Positions 1 to 4,939 of a DNA stretch of 5,272 nt are shown piece by piece. Each line of letters opens with the position of its first letter. The stretch's first letter is position 1. This DNA comes from Thermoanaerobacteraceae bacterium (GTDB lineage: Bacteria > Bacillota > Desulfotomaculia > Desulfotomaculales > Ammonificaceae): the NCBI GenBank assembly GCA_030016455.1, contig JASEJH010000130.1, forward strand, positions 1-5,272, in the 5' to 3' direction. The notes below the pieces were generated by a model. The model saw only the letters and a program-made list of their open reading frames with translations. It did no database searches and was not told the origin of the DNA. The position numbers and the translations under genes are program-made.

Positions 1-126
1 CCGCCCCAGACCCCATCCGAAGGCTACGAGGTAAAGAAAAGGGCTTATCAGCCGCGAGGCCATAAACTTCCAGAAAACCCGCCTGAAAGAGAGCATCTCC
101 CGCCAGAAAACGGTGTAAAAGTCCAT
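1..126 (-). CDS. ABC-2 type transporter permease, N-terminal fragment (cut by window edge)
   Basis: This is the first 42 codons of an open frame that runs off the window at position 1. It begins with ATG at 126-124 and reads MDFYTVFWREMLSFRRVFWK, then continues into a hydrophobic stretch containing SPFLYLVAFGWGLG. An N-terminal amphipathic segment with W-R-E and R-R residues leading into the first membrane helix is typical of ABC-2 family permeases (DrrB/NodJ-like exporters). The start lies one base after the TGA stop of the upstream ATPase gene, so the two are almost certainly translationally coupled. The AAGGTGAGG sequence in the last codons of the ATPase gene can serve as its ribosome binding site. 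The inferred role is the membrane channel half of an exporter powered by the ATPase. The substrate cannot be told, and most of the protein lies outside the window. Confidence 0.85.
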   Translation of the reverse strand, partial: MDFYTVFWREMLSFRRVFWKFMASRLISPFLYLVAFGWGLGR

Positions 127-127
127 C

Positions 128-967
128 TCAGTCCCTCACCTTCCGCCCCGTCAGTTGCACAAAAACATCCTCGAGGCTCGTTTCCCTAACCGTCACGCCA
201 TCGCCAACCCGGGCGGCGGATGCCAGTGCTTCTTCGCGTGTTCCGTAAAATTTTGCGGTCACCTGTTCCCCGTCAAAGACTTCCACCGCAAACCGCCCCA
301 CGCGCTCTTTGAGTTCTGCGGGCGTTCCCAAGGCGATCAGCCGCCCGCGGTCCATTATCCCTACCCGGTGGCAGAGCGCCTCCGCCTCCTCGATGTAGTG
401 CGTGGTGAGCAGCACCGTGACGCCGTCTTGATTCATCCGGCGCACCAGTTCCCACATCCGCCGCCTGGTCTGCGGGTCAAGACCGACGGTCGGTTCGTCC
501 AGGAAAAGTACCCGCGGCTTGTGCAGCAGCGCCCGAGCAATCATCAGCCGCCGTTTCATCCCGCCTGAGTACCTGCTTACCAGCTCATCCGCGCGGTCAC
601 TAAGCGCAACAAAAGACAGGAGTTTCTCAATGCGGCTCCGGCGCTCGGCGGCAGGGATTTTATACAGCCGCCCGTGCAGTTCAAGATTTTCCCGCGCCGT
701 CAGTTCCTGGTCGAGGTTCATGTGCTGCGGCACCACTCCAATAGTCCGCCGCACCCGGTCAATCTCCCGCTGCACCTCATGTCCTGCGATAAAGGCTTCG
801 CCCCCGCTGGGACGCGTGAGCATGGTCAACATCCGCAGCGTGGTGGTCTTGCCGGCACCGTTGGGGCCAAGCAGCCCAAAAATTTCCCCCTGCTCTATCC
901 GCAGGTTGAGGTCGATTACCGCCTGGAGGTTGCCGTAATTCTTTCTGAGATTCTTAATTTCAATCAA
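128..967 (-). CDS. ABC-2 type transporter ATP-binding protein (DrrA-like)
   Basis: A complete 279-residue ABC ATPase. Visible motifs are Walker A GPNGAGKTT (residues 34-42), Q-loop glutamine at 81, signature YSGGM (133-137), Walker B VLFLDEP (153-159, catalytic E158), D-loop GLD (162-164) and the switch histidine at 190 in TTHYIEEAE. The C-terminal tail with TSLEDVFVQLTG is characteristic of DrrA/CcmA/NatA-type exporter ATPases, which pair with ABC-2 permeases. Such a permease starts one base downstream. The start codon is TTG (967-965): an in-frame TAA lies seven codons upstream, no ATG is available before Walker A, and GGGAG sits 10 bases upstream. The likely role is ATP-driven export (drug, lipid or polysaccharide) at the cytoplasmic face of the membrane. 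The exact substrate is not deducible. Residue spacing looks normal and the gene appears functional, unlike the fragments just upstream of it. Confidence 0.95.
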   Translation of the reverse strand: MIEIKNLRKNYGNLQAVIDLNLRIEQGEIFGLLGPNGAGKTTTLRMLTMLTRPSGGEAFIAGHEVQREIDRVRRTIGVVPQHMNLDQELTARENLELHGRLYKIPAAERRSRIEKLLSFVALSDRADELVSRYSGGMKRRLMIARALLHKPRVLFLDEPTVGLDPQTRRRMWELVRRMNQDGVTVLLTTHYIEEAEALCHRVGIMDRGRLIALGTPAELKERVGRFAVEVFDGEQVTAKFYGTREEALASAARVGDGVTVRETSLEDVFVQLTGRKVRD

Positions 968-993
968 GCCGAGCGGTCTCCCGTCTTAAAAAC

Positions 994-1146
994 TTAACGC
1001 ACTGTATGGAAGTAGCCGCGGGGGCTGTGCGCATGCGGATGGCGCTTGACGATCTCCACCCGCAGTCTTTTTATTCCCTCCTGCCCGGCAATCGCGGTGA
1101 AGGGATAAACCGCCCGCTGAAATGCGCCTGCCGAGAACTCCTTCAT
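994..1146 (-). pseudogene. remnant with the N-terminus of a Mg/Co-chelatase ATPase subunit (ChlI/BchI-like)
   Basis: A 50-codon frame starts with ATG at 1146-1144 and ends with TAA at 996-994, 26 bases before the TTG of the ABC ATPase. Residues 11-27 read RAVYPFTAIAGQEGIKR. This matches the conserved beginning of magnesium/cobalt chelatase AAA+ subunits (pattern YPF-x-AI-x-GQE), which in full proteins is followed by a Walker A loop about 20 residues later. Here the homology stops after residue 27 and continues in frame into an unrelated tail rich in histidine (HPHAHSPRGYFHTVR). No Walker A is present, so it cannot be a working ATPase. The best explanation is a large internal deletion that joined the gene's start to another sequence. 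It could alternatively be expressed as a small histidine-rich peptide. The ribosome binding site is weak (GAGAG, then CAGG close to the ATG). Chelatase identity is inferred from one short motif. Confidence 0.5.
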
Positions 1147-1157
1147 CCTGCACGCTC

Positions 1158-1549
1158 TCATTTACCGTCCACCAGCAGGTTGACCAGCACAAAAACGGCA
1201 GCGCCAGTAAAACCATAAAGACCAGCGCCGCGCAGGTCAGCTCCAGCGTGGCCGGCAGGCGGCTCAAGATCTCTTGCGTTACGGGATACCCGGTGCGGAA
1301 AGAATCGCCCAAATCGAGACGGACGACGTCCCGCAGCCAGCGTCCGTACCGGACGTAAAGAGGGTCGTTCAACCCCAACTCCGCCCGCAGCGTTTCCACA
1401 GCCTCCCGCGTCGGCTCCACCCCGCCGGTCCGCAGGATGACCTCCGCGGGGTCGCCCGGCGCCAGGTTAATTAGCCCGAAGGTGACCACCGACACCCCCA
1501 ACATCACGGGTACAAGGTAAAACAGGCGTTCCAGCAGACACCGCTTCAT
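1158..1549 (-). pseudogene. truncated DppB/NikB-type ABC permease (peptide/nickel family)
   Basis: From ATG at 1549-1547 the frame encodes an excellent N-terminal half of a DppB/NikB-family inner-membrane permease. A first membrane helix (LVPVMLGVSVVTFGLINLAP) is followed by GDPAEVILR (residues 32-40), a periplasmic segment with AELGLNDPLYVRYGRWL (about 56-72), LDLGDSFRT (79-86), and PATLELTCAALVFMVLLAL, the start of helix two. Family members are about 300-330 residues; here recognisable homology ends near residue 117 (about position 1200). The frame then runs on as non-permease sequence to 986. In the +1 frame at the break, AVFVLVNLLVDGK followed by a TAA stop (1160-1158) resembles the last membrane helix of the same family. 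This suggests that an internal deletion with a frameshift removed the middle of the gene. GGGGG sits 10 bases before the chosen ATG; another ATG lies two codons upstream. No permease function is expected. Confidence 0.75.
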
Positions 1550-1595
1550 CCACATCAGTCCCCCAAAATAACAAAGCCACGGCGAACTCTCCCCC

Positions 1596-1612
1596 CGCTC
1601 CGGCGAGGAGCG
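1596..1612 (-). other. short GC-rich hairpin in the permease leader
   Basis: CGCTCC-TCGCC-GGAGCG forms a 6-bp stem with a 5-base loop, 50-60 bases upstream of the truncated permease ATG and shortly before its G-rich ribosome binding site. No T-run follows, so it is not a terminator by itself. It could stabilise the leader or simply be chance in GC-rich DNA. Confidence 0.3.
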
Positions 1613-1633
1613 AAGCCTCCTGGCCGCACTGAC

Positions 1634-1688
1634 AAAAAAGCACCACAAAAGGATTTTTGCCTTCAGGCAATACTCACCTTCATGGTGC
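1634..1688 (-). terminator. compound hairpin with U-run (terminator or leader attenuator)
   Basis: Reading the minus strand from 1688, GCACCA pairs with TGGTGC (1645-1640), AAGG pairs with CCTT inside it, and an inner stem TTGCC-TGAA-GGCAA caps the structure. Six T residues follow at 1639-1634. A stem ending in a T-run is the form of an intrinsic terminator. It lies about 130 bases past the DUF1284 stop and about 85 bases before the truncated permease start. It may therefore end the DUF1284 transcript, or act as an attenuator for the former permease operon. The outer stem is interrupted by bulges, so strength is uncertain. Confidence 0.5.
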
Positions 1689-1739
1689 TGGAGTTCAAAA
1701 GTTGAATTGATTTTAGCAACAGCGGCTACTTGCCACTTT

Positions 1740-1781
1740 TTTATTGAAACCAAATTAACATATTCAAGCCGGCAACGTCAA
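1740..1781 (-). promoter_or_regulatory. candidate sigma-A promoter(s) ahead of the permease remnant
   Basis: This AT-rich stretch on the minus strand offers two overlapping readings: TTGACG (1781-1776), 17 bases, TTAATT (1758-1753); or TTGAAT (1767-1762), 16 bases, AATAAA (1745-1740). Each has a fair -35 and an imperfect -10. Its position after the DUF1284 stop and before the hairpin fits a promoter for the old permease/chelatase operon. It could also drive the intact ABC exporter genes. This is consensus matching only. Confidence 0.3.
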
Positions 1782-1819
1782 TCCAAATTTGCTTTCTGAC
1801 CGAACTCCCCGACCCAACG

Positions 1820-2215
1820 CTATATCAGACCTAGCGCATTCTTTCTCTCCGCGCAAGCCTTTTCCCAGTCGCAGCCTGCGCAGAACTCGGCAAACCAGTC
1901 CTTTGGCGTGGCCGCGACCTTGGTGCTCACTTCCTGCCAGCGCACCCTTTCACCCACTTTAACCCCCAGGTGACTGGCCGCCTCCTTATCCATCTCCCGG
2001 ATCTCCGCGTCTACGCCCGGCTTGGCGGCACACTCATCCCCCTTGAGCGCCGGGCAGGCGCGGCAAACGTCGTCGGCCCCTTCGACCACCTCTATCTCTT
2101 CGCCCTTTTCTGCCCTGCCGATAACGTCTTCAAGATTTGCGATAAACTCCCGGTTGTACCCCTCGCCCCGGAAGAACTGCAGACAAACCAAGTGGTGCCC
2201 CCGTAATTTAATCAC
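1820..2215 (-). CDS. DUF1284 family cysteine-rich protein
   Basis: A 131-residue soluble protein of unknown function. The opening IKLRGHHLVCLQFFRGEGYN is the hallmark of the DUF1284 family. Seven cysteines are present: C11, a CxxC at 51/54 with C62, and a CxxC at 112/115 with C121. The two CxxC plus Cys clusters look like metal or iron-sulfur ligands, which is an inference and not a known function. The start is GTG at 2215-2213: a perfect AAGGAG (2229-2224) stands 8 bases before it. The GTG three codons further upstream (2224-2222) shares its first base with the AAGGAG and is too close to use it. The gene ends with TAG at 1822-1820. It follows the PLD-like gene by about 88 bases with no visible terminator between them, so the two are probably co-transcribed. 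It looks intact. Confidence 0.85.
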   Translation of the reverse strand: MIKLRGHHLVCLQFFRGEGYNREFIANLEDVIGRAEKGEEIEVVEGADDVCRACPALKGDECAAKPGVDAEIREMDKEAASHLGVKVGERVRWQEVSTKVAATPKDWFAEFCAGCDWEKACAERKNALGLI

Positions 2216-2223
2216 TTGCGTCA

Positions 2224-2229
2224 CTCCTT
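2224..2229 (-). promoter_or_regulatory. ribosome binding site that fixes the DUF1284 start
   Basis: AAGGAG is a full match to the anti-Shine-Dalgarno sequence. It is 8 bases from the GTG at 2215, but its last base overlaps the upstream in-frame GTG at 2224. The shorter protein beginning MIKLRGHHLV is therefore preferred over the version beginning MTQVIK. Confidence 0.75.
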
Positions 2230-2303
2230 CAAACTTGCAATTCCAAACTTAATTCTTCGTCCGTTTCTGCCGCGGCCCATACCGCTTCGATTCCCCTCAT
2301 TTT

Positions 2304-2987
2304 CTACCCGCTCTGGTCTTTGCCAAGACATGCCAGTTCTTTCTCGTCTATTTGAAGCTCCTTTCCAAGCAATTTTGGCGTTACACCGGTTTGCCTGATT
2401 ATCTCTTTAAGATATTCTTCGTAAGTTATTCCTTCCTCCCAGCACCTGGAAAAATGATCCTTAAGGATCTTTGCAAGACTTTCAGAAGGAATCCCGTAAC
2501 CTTTCCTTGTGGCTTCTGTTTCACCAGTGCTTTCGGGAATACCGACCACAACCAGCTTATCATCCGTAACCATATAACGAACGTCATTGGCAATGGCACA
2601 GTTACTGTATCGAACCTCAGCACCGGCCTTCGTGTACAGGTAGCCTATATGCAGCCTATCGTGCAGTTTTGGTACAAGGTATTTTACTTTTACGCCACGC
2701 TTTGCCAACCTTTCGACATTATCCATAATACTCCTGACCCTTTTCCTGTCGTCTCCTACCGGAGGTCTACCCGTGATAAATCCAATAACCTCAACTTCTG
2801 CCTCCATCATGGAATCAGTAACCGTGAGAAAATACTCCTGCCGGGTAAGGATCTTTGTTGCTTTTCCGACTTCTAACAAGAGTTTTTTTCTACCCCTTCC
2901 CTCCTTGAGACTGTAGAGAAGAAGCACGATAGTAGCTACAAGCAACACCGACTCAAGGATAAGAAGGACAGTTTCAATACCATGCAT
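2304..2987 (-). CDS. membrane-anchored protein with a degenerate PLD-like domain
   Basis: A 227-residue protein. Residues 7-26 form one strong N-terminal membrane helix, followed by a basic stretch (GRGRKK, 30-35), so the rest most likely lies in the cytoplasm. Residues about 50-185 resemble a phospholipase D-like fold of the type also found in TrmB-like regulators: alternating strands and helices (EVEVIGFITG; KRGVKVKYLVP; GAEVRYSN), then VRYMVTDDKLVVVG (136-149) where PLD enzymes carry HxK-x4-D. The His and Lys are missing (D135 and R137 in their places) and only aspartates remain, so catalysis is doubtful and a binding or sensing role is more likely. The C-terminus (188-227) is charged. The start is ATG at 2987-2985 with GGGAG 8 bases upstream; the stop is TAG. 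The assignment rests on pattern, not on a search; an uncharacterised membrane protein is the fallback. Confidence 0.7.
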   Translation of the reverse strand: MHGIETVLLILESVLLVATIVLLLYSLKEGRGRKKLLLEVGKATKILTRQEYFLTVTDSMMEAEVEVIGFITGRPPVGDDRKRVRSIMDNVERLAKRGVKVKYLVPKLHDRLHIGYLYTKAGAEVRYSNCAIANDVRYMVTDDKLVVVGIPESTGETEATRKGYGIPSESLAKILKDHFSRCWEEGITYEEYLKEIIRQTGVTPKLLGKELQIDEKELACLGKDQSG

Positions 2988-3198
2988 ATTTTAATCTCCC
3001 GCCTAATTCTTTCAATCCTAATCCTTCGGCCTTTTTATATACATTCGATAACCCTAGCCGGATTACCTCTGCCATGATCAAGCCGAGTAACAAATAGCCG
3101 TGAAGATTTTGTCAAGCATGGGTAAACCTCGCATTTCCCTTCTGCCCGGACATCCTTAATTTATACCAATTCCGGCCGCGACTGCTATGGCAGTAAGC
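2988..3198. other. intergenic region between the HtpX remnant and the PLD-like gene
   Basis: About 210 bases, more AT-rich than the genes. I see a candidate promoter (3087-3115) but no convincing coding sequence, terminator or RNA gene. A 13-codon frame starting at AAGGATG (ATG near 3152) runs into the promoter region; it has a reasonable ribosome binding site but nothing recognisable in its product. Confidence 0.5.
3087..3115 (-). promoter_or_regulatory. candidate promoter for the PLD-like / DUF1284 genes
   Basis: A perfect -35 box TTGACA (3115-3110) is followed after 17 bases by TGTTAC (3092-3087), a weak -10 match. It points toward the PLD-like gene, about 100 bases upstream of its ATG, leaving a leader of roughly 90 bases. 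The -35 is convincing and the -10 is not. Confidence 0.4.
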
Positions 3199-3201
3199 CT
3201 G

Positions 3202-3419
3202 CTTTAATAAGTTTGCGATCCATAAGCGGGCGGTGGCCGGCTCGCCCAGTCCACTGGGTCGGGGTCGGCGGCGATCTTGCGGAGCGCGCTGGCAGGCCCC
3301 TATGGATTGCGCGTCAGCCGCGCCGCTTCGGCGTCCGCCAGGTACTCCCGCTGCCGCGACACGGCCAGCGTCAGCAGCCGGGCGGCCAGCGGAAGCCAGC
3401 ATAAAGGATTCTCGATCCC
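3202..3419 (-). pseudogene. htpX: C-terminal remnant of an HtpX-like M48 metalloprotease
   Basis: Translating the minus strand from about 3416 gives ENPLCWLPLAARLLTLAVS, then RQREYLADAEAARLTRNP. The SRQREYLADA segment is the conserved M48/HtpX motif whose glutamate is the third zinc ligand. The frame is broken by TAG at 3302-3300, where the family usually has another residue before G. Homology then continues as PASALRKIAADPDPVDWAS. At about 3238 one base appears to be missing, and the next frame carries on with ATARLWIANLLK, which fits the family's RATAHLWIANPL. The N-terminal half with the HExxH site and membrane helices is absent, and lgt ends about 10 bases upstream. This is a dead 5'-truncated gene with at least one nonsense and one frameshift mutation. 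HtpX is normally a membrane protease in protein quality control. Confidence 0.8.
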
Positions 3420-3429
3420 TGGCCGTCCG

Positions 3430-4173
3430 TCACGATTTCTGGTTCAAGCCGCGAAGCCTGACCAGCAGGAGCACCAGGGCAACCCCTACTACGGCAAGGC
3501 TGAAAGCCTGACCAAGGGTCAGGTAGGCGCCCGCGGGGGGCGAGACCCGGAAAAAGTCAATTACAAACCGGTAGAGGCCGTAAAAGATTACGTAGAAAAA
3601 GGCCAACTGTCCGGGAAAACGCCGGTAACGCCTCAAGTACAGGAGGGCGAAAAAGATGAGCGCCCCGATGAGCACCGAGTAAAGCTGCGTTGGATGCCGG
3701 GGCACGCCGTCAAAGGGAAATGCTACCGCCCAGGGCAGGTCGGTGGGTTTTCCGTAGCAGCAGCCGTTCAGGAAGCAGCCGATCCGGGCCAAGGGATAAG
3801 CCGCCGGCACCCCTATGGCGGACACGTCCGCAACTTCGCCGAAACGATAACCCCGCCTGCGGCTGTAAAAATAGACGACCGGGACCCCGATCAGCAGCGC
3901 GCCGTAAAAAGAAAGACCCCCGTCCCAGACCCGCACGATCGCCCACGGCTCGGCCGCAAAACGGGGCCACTCGACCAGAACGTAGACCAGACGGCTCGCG
4001 ATAACGCCGGCCACCACCAGAATGAGGGTTAGGTTAAGAATGAAATCCGGGTCTATGCCCCGGCGTTTGGCCTCCCATTCGCCCACCAGCAGGCCCACCA
4101 GGACCGCCACCGCCAGCATCAGACCGTAGCTGTGCACCGGATAGTTACCGATATAAAACAATACAGGCCACAT
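3430..4173 (-). CDS. lgt: prolipoprotein diacylglyceryl transferase (variant Lgt)
   Basis: A 247-residue multi-spanning membrane protein. Lgt moves a diacylglyceryl group from phosphatidylglycerol to the lipobox cysteine of prolipoproteins, the first step of bacterial lipoprotein maturation. Family landmarks are HSYGLML (14-20), DGGLSFYGALLIG (84-96), ARIGCFLNGCCYGKPT (129-144, with the conserved catalytic-type Arg at 130), RHPTQLY (159-165) and YGLYRFVIDFFR (198-209). It differs from the E. coli-type enzyme: Tyr90 stands where E. coli has His103, the Arg motif is followed by a CCYGKPT loop, and Asp206 replaces the usual Glu. The CCYGKPT form occurs in a recognised branch of Lgt, so activity is still likely. 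ATG at 4173-4171 has GGGAAGG about 9 bases upstream. The gene is separated from moaB/mogA by a repeat-rich spacer and probably has its own transcription start. Confidence 0.93.
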   Translation of the reverse strand: MWPVLFYIGNYPVHSYGLMLAVAVLVGLLVGEWEAKRRGIDPDFILNLTLILVVAGVIASRLVYVLVEWPRFAAEPWAIVRVWDGGLSFYGALLIGVPVVYFYSRRRGYRFGEVADVSAIGVPAAYPLARIGCFLNGCCYGKPTDLPWAVAFPFDGVPRHPTQLYSVLIGALIFFALLYLRRYRRFPGQLAFFYVIFYGLYRFVIDFFRVSPPAGAYLTLGQAFSLAVVGVALVLLLVRLRGLNQKS

Positions 4174-4197
4174 CGTTACTCGCCTTCCCGTTCAAAG

Positions 4198-4278
4198 TAC
4201 GAAGTTCGTCTTAAACTGACGGAATTTTTGGTCCGTTCGAAGTTCGACGTTAAATGGTTCGAAGTTCGAAACTTAAGG
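4198..4278. repeat. three dispersed copies of a CGAAGTTCG repeat
   Basis: The core CGAAGTTCG occurs at 4200-4208, 4238-4246 and 4260-4268. Each copy is followed by a similar tail containing TTAA (for example GACGTTAAAT, AAACTTAAGG). Copies two and three are flanked by TTCGAA palindromes. Spacing is 38 and 22 bases. The copies lie between the lgt start and the heptamer array, so they fall in the lgt upstream region. Their function is unknown; they could be a regulator's binding sites or decayed tandem repeats. Confidence 0.65.
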
Positions 4279-4292
4279 TTCTACTTCTTTCC

Positions 4293-4397
4293 TTCTGACT
4301 TCTGACTTCTGACTTCTGACTCCTGACTTCTGACTTCTGACTTCTGGCTTCTGATTTCCGCCTTCATCCTTCATCCTTCATCCCTCCGCCTTCCCAC
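4293..4397. repeat. 7-bp phased tandem repeat array (TTCTGAC / TTCATCC units)
   Basis: On the plus strand the array keeps an uninterrupted 7-base phase: TTCTGAC four times (4293-4320), TCCTGAC, TTCTGAC twice, TTCTGGC, TTCTGAT (to 4355), TTCCGCC, TTCATCC three times (4363-4383), CTCCGCC and TTCCCAC (to 4397). That is 15 units in register, drifting from one variant to the next. On the minus strand the units read GTCAGAA and GGATGAA. The last units lie inside the end of moaB/mogA, whose TGA (4380-4378) is formed within a GGATGAA unit. Growth by slipped-strand copying is the likely origin. Confidence 0.9.
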
Positions 4398-4872
4398 ACT
4401 CCCGCTCCCGCCCGGTCAAAACCGCCAGCCCGTGCGATAGAACCGGCAGGATGACCCCCAGACACTCCCGGACCGCCTTGGGGCTGCCGGGCAGGTTGAC
4501 GATCAGCGTTTTCCCCCTGATGCCGGCCACACTCCGGCTTAAAACGGCCCGGGGTGAAATCTTGAAGGTTTCCAGCCGCATCACCTCCGCCAGCCCGGGC
4601 ACCTCGCGCTCGATAAGGGCCAGGGTAGCTTCCGGGGTGTTGTCCCGGGGGCCCAGCCCCGTCCCGCCGGTGGTCAGAATCAAATCCATTCCCGCTTGCA
4701 CAAGCCCGAGCAAGGTCCCGGTGATCGCCTCCAGGTCATCGCTGACAATCCAGGTTTCTTCCACCCGCCACCCCTGGGCTTCCACCATTTCCTTCACCGT
4801 CTGCCCGCTCAGGTCGTCTCGTTCGCCGCGCGCGCCTTTATCACTGAGCGTAACTACCGCCACCCGGTACAA
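4378..4872 (-). CDS. molybdenum cofactor biosynthesis protein MogA/MoaB
   Basis: A 164-residue protein of the MoCF-binding fold, acting in molybdopterin adenylylation before metal insertion. Key features are VAVVTLSDKGARGERDDLSG (4-23), IVSDD (42-46), the phosphate-binding TTGGTGLGPRDNTPEAT (67-83, with Asp77) and NLPGSPKAVRE (126-136). Length and N-terminus fit the family when translation begins at TTG 4872-4870: AGGGAGG stands about 8 bases upstream and the product starts MYRVAVVTLSDKG. A TTG nine codons further upstream (4899) would place that ribosome binding site inside the gene. Whether it is the MogA or the MoaB paralogue cannot be settled from sequence alone, so no symbol is given. 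The final codons (GKAEG, stop) are made of heptamer repeat units, so the C-terminal tail may have been altered by repeat growth. No other Mo-cofactor gene is in the window. Confidence 0.93.
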   Translation of the reverse strand: MYRVAVVTLSDKGARGERDDLSGQTVKEMVEAQGWRVEETWIVSDDLEAITGTLLGLVQAGMDLILTTGGTGLGPRDNTPEATLALIEREVPGLAEVMRLETFKISPRAVLSRSVAGIRGKTLIVNLPGSPKAVRECLGVILPVLSHGLAVLTGRERECGKAEG

Positions 4873-4899
4873 AGCCAATCCCTCCCTAAAGATGTCCAA
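4866..4899 (-). promoter_or_regulatory. ribosome binding site and start choice for moaB/mogA
   Basis: AGGGAGG followed 8 bases later by TTG (4872-4870) decides the start. The upstream in-frame TTG (4899-4897) has no comparable site in front of it, and it would add residues not seen at the family's usual N-terminus. Confidence 0.7.
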
Positions 4900-4939
4900 A
4901 GTCCGCAGTTCGACGCACCTTCAAGACTTTCTCCGCCCG

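Noticed and set aside
128..967. Plus-strand frames at 155-568, 519-938 and 674-997
   Set aside because: They are shadows of the ABC ATPase, which has all nucleotide-binding motifs on the minus strand.
1467..1670. 67-codon minus-strand frame
   Set aside because: It overlaps the permease start in another frame and has no recognisable motif or ribosome binding site.
1550..1753. N-terminal extension of the permease frame up to an ATG at 1753
   Set aside because: The extension has no permease features, crosses the terminator-like hairpin, and a better-placed G-rich ribosome binding site precedes the ATG at 1549.
3112..3402. 96-codon minus-strand frame as a gene
   Set aside because: Only its ATARLWIANLLK segment is meaningful, and that belongs to the frameshifted HtpX remnant. 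The rest is out-of-frame translation.
994..3419. Insertion sequence as the cause of the broken genes
   Set aside because: I found no transposase motif, terminal inverted repeats or obvious target duplications around the HtpX, permease or chelatase remnants. Deletion and point decay explain them.
3277..4032. Long plus-strand open frame of 251 codons
   Set aside because: It is antisense to lgt, whose protein has clear family motifs. The plus-strand product is arginine/proline-rich low-complexity sequence typical of a shadow frame.
4293..4397. CRISPR array
   Set aside because: Units are 7 bases with no spacers; this is a simple tandem array.
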